Source of the DNA: JACXVD01 sp020446665
GTDB taxonomy: Bacteria; Pseudomonadota; Alphaproteobacteria; Sphingomonadales; Sphingomonadaceae
NCBI GenBank assembly: GCA_041396905.1
Contig: JAWKXQ010000001.1
Span: forward strand, 186,001 to 250,000
DNA: 64,000 nt
Direction of reading: 5' to 3'
The notes beneath the pieces were generated by a model. The model saw nothing but the letters and a program-made list of their open reading frames with translations, was not told where the DNA came from and made no database searches. Both the position numbers and the translations under genes were made by a program. Positions 61,903 to 64,000 of the stretch are shown piece by piece. Each line of letters opens with the position of its first letter. Positions within the stretch are counted from its first letter, which is position 1.

Positions 61903-62694
61903 TCAATCCTGTGGTTTGCGGAAGCGAAAGACGAAGCGGTCTGTTTTGCCGCGGATGGCCGCGTCAAACACGCTAACATCGTGGCTGTCATCGGGATTGC
62001 GCAGCAATTGGCTTTCCGCCTCCAAAACAAAGCCGGCCGCTTCGAAATCGGCCTTCACCACGGACGGGTCAATGCGGTGGAAATCGTCCACTGTCTTGCG
62101 CGTGTCACCCGGCTTGCCAACATGGTCGATCACGCCGACGATCCCGCCGGGCTTCATCGCGCGATAAAGGGCCTTTAGAAACAGCGCCGGGTCGGTCTTC
62201 GGAATCTTCCAGCGTTCCGACTGCCAGTAGAGATCGTGATAGATCAGGTTGAGGATCGCAAAGTCAAATCGGTTGCTGCCCGCATCCAGCCGGTCAAACG
62301 GATATTGTTCCACCTTGATGCCGGGCGTGCGCTGGGTGAGGGCGGTCCATCCATCTGCCGAATAGAACTGCTCTGGTTCCAGCGCCGTAACGCTGCCCTC
62401 AGGCCCAACGGCTCCGGCCATGATTTCAGCCCAATAGCCACCGCCGGATATGACATCAGCCACATCTGCGCCCGGCTCAAAGCCGAGGAAGGCCAGCACT
62501 TCTGCGGGTTTGCGGCTCTCATCCAGTTTGCGCACCGCCTCTGGCCGCGCGGGATTGGCAATTGCGGCTTTCAGTGTGTTCATAGCGGCGACTGTTTGCG
62601 CCGATGCAACATCCGCCTGATTGGCCGTGCCAGTCGTGCAGGCACTCAATGCAAGCGCCATGGCGGTCAGTGTCGTTACGGATATCTTGCCCAT
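61903..62694 (-). CDS. Lipoprotein with class I SAM-methyltransferase-like domain
   Basis: 263 residues. The N terminus MGKISVTTLTAMALALSAC is a lipoprotein signal with Cys19. The mature domain reads as a COG4798-like methyltransferase: GADVADVISGGGYWAEIMA in place of motif I, FDFAILNLIYHDLYW, LKALYRAMKPGGIVGVIDH and a C-terminal strand VFRFRKPQD. The export signal is at odds with a SAM-dependent enzyme, since SAM is cytoplasmic; the domain may bind something else or the protein may not be exported. Substrate unknown. Confidence 0.8.
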   Translation of the reverse strand: MGKISVTTLTAMALALSACTTGTANQADVASAQTVAAMNTLKAAIANPARPEAVRKLDESRKPAEVLAFLGFEPGADVADVISGGGYWAEIMAGAVGPEGSVTALEPEQFYSADGWTALTQRTPGIKVEQYPFDRLDAGSNRFDFAILNLIYHDLYWQSERWKIPKTDPALFLKALYRAMKPGGIVGVIDHVGKPGDTRKTVDDFHRIDPSVVKADFEAAGFVLEAESQLLRNPDDSHDVSVFDAAIRGKTDRFVFRFRKPQD

Positions 62695-62781
62695 TCACCC
62701 CTCCTGCTCAGAGCGACAGAATGCGCTTCCGATCAAAGCATGCAAGGTGGCGGCTGGGCGCCGGTCGACGCAGCTTGCCGG

Positions 62782-62946
62782 TTAGTCGATCTTGCGGGTC
62801 AGGCGGTGCGCGGGATCGACTGCAATGGCATCTGCCAAAGCGGGACAATCAAGCCCGAGCGGATCCATGAATTTCGAAGCAAGCAATTCGCCAGCATGCG
62901 GAATGGGGAGGAGGTCAGCAAGGAAAAGGGCGGAGGGGAAGCGCAT
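62782..62946 (-). pseudogene. Truncated higA copy (HigA-like fragment, 54 aa)
   Basis: The frame runs MRFPSALFLADLLPIPHAGE then LLASKFMDPLGLDCPALADA, matching the N-terminal half of the HigA at 63011-63328, and then ends in an unrelated tail (HRLTRKID). At DNA level 62831-62910 matches 63213-63292 at 77 of 80 positions. The helix-turn-helix is cut, so it is a partial duplication and probably non-functional. The 316-base stretch 62695-63010 holds nothing else I can identify. Confidence 0.7.
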
Positions 62947-63010
62947 GAGTCGTCAATGACCAGTCAACCGCGACGTGGCAAGCGGGACAACTATAGGTTT
63001 CCGCAAGCCA

Positions 63011-63328
63011 TCACGCTGCGCGAGGGATAATCTTTTCCAGATCGCCGTTCAGGCGCCGCTTGGCGATACGCAGTTCGTAATCGTCTTGAAGTCCAAGAAA
63101 AAAGCCTTCAGACATGCGGAAGTAGCGAGCCAATCGCAGGTCCAGTTCACCGTCAATCCGCTCGCTGCCCTCGATTATCGCAAGCAGACGCGCGGGCGCG
63201 ACCGCTATAGCTTCTGCCAAAGCGGGGCAATCCAGCCCGAGCGGATCCATGAATTCCGAAGCAAGCAATTCGCCAGCATGCGGAATGGGGAGCCAGTCAG
63301 GATTAGTGGTAATCGACGATTTCGACAC
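63011..63328 (-). CDS. higA: HigA-family antitoxin
   Basis: 105 residues from a GTG at 63328 (GGAG nine bases upstream); an ATG at 63343 is an alternative. Conserved HigA opening PDWLPIPHAGELLASEFMDP and a helix-turn-helix LAEAIAVAPARLLAIIEGSE, with DLRLARYFRMSEGFFLGLQ typical of the XRE-type HigA/VapI group. It should neutralise the toxin encoded just upstream and repress the operon. It overlaps the higB end by 26 bases. Confidence 0.87.
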   Translation of the reverse strand: MSKSSITTNPDWLPIPHAGELLASEFMDPLGLDCPALAEAIAVAPARLLAIIEGSERIDGELDLRLARYFRMSEGFFLGLQDDYELRIAKRRLNGDLEKIIPRAA

Positions 63329-63584
63329 CGTGCGCTTCTCCATCTTTCCAGACGAAGCATATACGCCATTGCATATTAATGGAAAGGGAATGCTGCCCTT
63401 CGCGGTCATCCTTGAGCGCGTGCAGCCGATTAGCTGGCGGGTTGCGCAAATCGTCCAGGGTCTTCGCGCGATTGAGCAAGGCAAGCTTCGCCAGCGCGCG
63501 CTGCTGAATGTCGGCAGGCAGCTTCTTGCTGCGCCTGCCAAGCCAAAGGCGTTCGGCTTCTTTGCTGGCGAAGGTGACGATCAT
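63303..63584 (-). CDS. higB: HigB/RelE-family toxin
   Basis: 93 residues of the HigB group: VTFASKEAERLWLGRRSKKL, NPPANRLHALKDDREGQHS and MQWRICFVWKDGEAHGVEIV with its C-terminal DYH. Members are ribosome-dependent mRNA interferases. Toxin-first order is typical of higBA. The 173 bases upstream (63585-63757) hold no gene and should contain the self-regulated promoter. Confidence 0.88.
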   Translation of the reverse strand: MIVTFASKEAERLWLGRRSKKLPADIQQRALAKLALLNRAKTLDDLRNPPANRLHALKDDREGQHSLSINMQWRICFVWKDGEAHGVEIVDYH

Positions 63585-63757
63585 GGATTCCTCAGAACAT
63601 CGAAAAGTGCGAATCAGACATAAACGCGCTGTTTCAATTCGACTACGGACGCCGTGATTGTGGTGTAAGGCTGAACTAAAACGTGCATCAAGAAATCGAT
63701 TTGCGCGTTGATAGCTCGATCATCGCAACTTATTAAACTCGCTTGCCCAGTTGCGAT

Positions 63758-64000
63758 CTACCGCCCCCATTTCCGCTGCGTCTTGCCATAGCGCATTTTC
63801 CGCGTGCCCGGCTTGCCTTCGTTTGAACGCCCCACGCGCGGGGCTTTCTTTTCGCCTTCGTTCAGGCCCAGCTCGTCATTCTCCAGCCGCCGGATTTCGT
63901 CGCGCAGGCGGCCTGCTTCTTCGAATTCGAGATTGGCAGCGGCGTCGCGCATGCGCTTTTCGAGGTCTTCGATGTAAGCCCGCAGATTGTGGCCGACGAG
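63758..64000 (-). CDS. uvrB: Excinuclease ABC subunit B (C-terminal end, cut by window edge)
   Basis: The last 80 codons only. The UVR motif, which contacts UvrC, is visible as IEDLEKRMRDAAANLEFEEA and GRLRDEIRRLE, followed by a basic tail ending MRYGKTQRKWGR and a TAG stop. The motif just before the stop and the HNLRAYIEDLEKRM approach are typical of UvrB in alphaproteobacteria. The start lies beyond the window. Confidence 0.85.
   Translation of the reverse strand, partial: LVGHNLRAYIEDLEKRMRDAAANLEFEEAGRLRDEIRRLENDELGLNEGEKKAPRVGRSNEGKPGTRKMRYGKTQRKWGR

Overview
The window looks like chromosomal DNA of an alphaproteobacterium of the order Sphingomonadales, most likely the Erythrobacteraceae or a close relative. 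The grounds are the high-GC coding sequence, the sphingomonad-style XrtA (exosortase A) exopolysaccharide cluster, the hemC-hemD-mitofilin-like gene order and the protein sequences overall. The family assignment is inference from gene content. No rRNA, tRNA or CRISPR array was recognised.

Layout. 1-18.1 kb is an exosortase A locus in two divergent arms. The minus arm holds two alpha/beta-hydrolase-like proteins (the first cut by the window edge), an acyl carrier protein and a FemAB/GNAT-like acyltransferase. The plus arm holds an acyl-CoA ligase, a PLP decarboxylase, a polysaccharide export lipoprotein, a Wzz-like chain-length protein, a tyrosine autokinase, an outer-membrane beta-barrel, an ExeA-like ATPase, a polysaccharide deacetylase, a FemAB protein, a glycosyltransferase, exosortase A fused to an EpsI-like domain, and an asparagine-synthetase-like amidotransferase. 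Directly downstream (18.2-19.2 kb) is a homologue of RpfF, the synthase of DSF fatty-acid signals, with its ribosome site inside a hairpin. 19.2-22.7 kb is housekeeping: zapE, a thioesterase, sdhB and an SDR.

22.8-26.4 kb is an accessory island of nested elements: an IS1595-like element with passenger genes, clear terminal inverted repeats and a target duplication, inserted into one of two palindromic repeats that flank a GIY-YIG nuclease gene; then a small membrane-protein gene flanked by direct repeats; then a frameshifted small membrane gene downstream of a haloalkane dehalogenase. 27.3-29.6 kb is a Mur ligase/LD-carboxypeptidase pair that fits peptidoglycan recycling. 29.7-31.8 kb is fabD-fabG, split by a second inverted-repeat-flanked nuclease-fold gene (GxxExxY). 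32-35.6 kb has dnaN, two secreted proteins and a ferredoxin-NADP reductase.

35.8-40.9 kb encodes two tandem paralogous PAS-GGDEF-EAL-PilZ-like proteins for c-di-GMP, followed by lepA. 42.8-45.7 kb is a hydroxycinnamate (ferulate/p-coumarate) catabolic unit under a divergent MarR regulator, with an operator-like palindrome inside the promoter. 45.7-51.6 kb holds a lipoprotein, a two-component system whose regulator is frameshifted, an OmpA-type envelope operon and a VWA lipoprotein. 51.8-57.9 kb has a flippase, gpsA, tsaD (with an apparent frameshift at its start), hemC, hemD and a Mic60-like gene. 58-64 kb has a UbiH-like hydroxylase, a DsbD-like reductase, two lipoproteins (one a methyltransferase), a HigBA toxin-antitoxin with a truncated higA copy, and the end of uvrB.

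Together the XrtA cluster, the RpfF homologue and the two c-di-GMP proteins suggest control of surface polysaccharide and lifestyle by a diffusible signal and c-di-GMP; that link is inferred from proximity only. Apparent indels in three genes, one of them normally essential (tsaD), should be checked against reads before they are read as biology.
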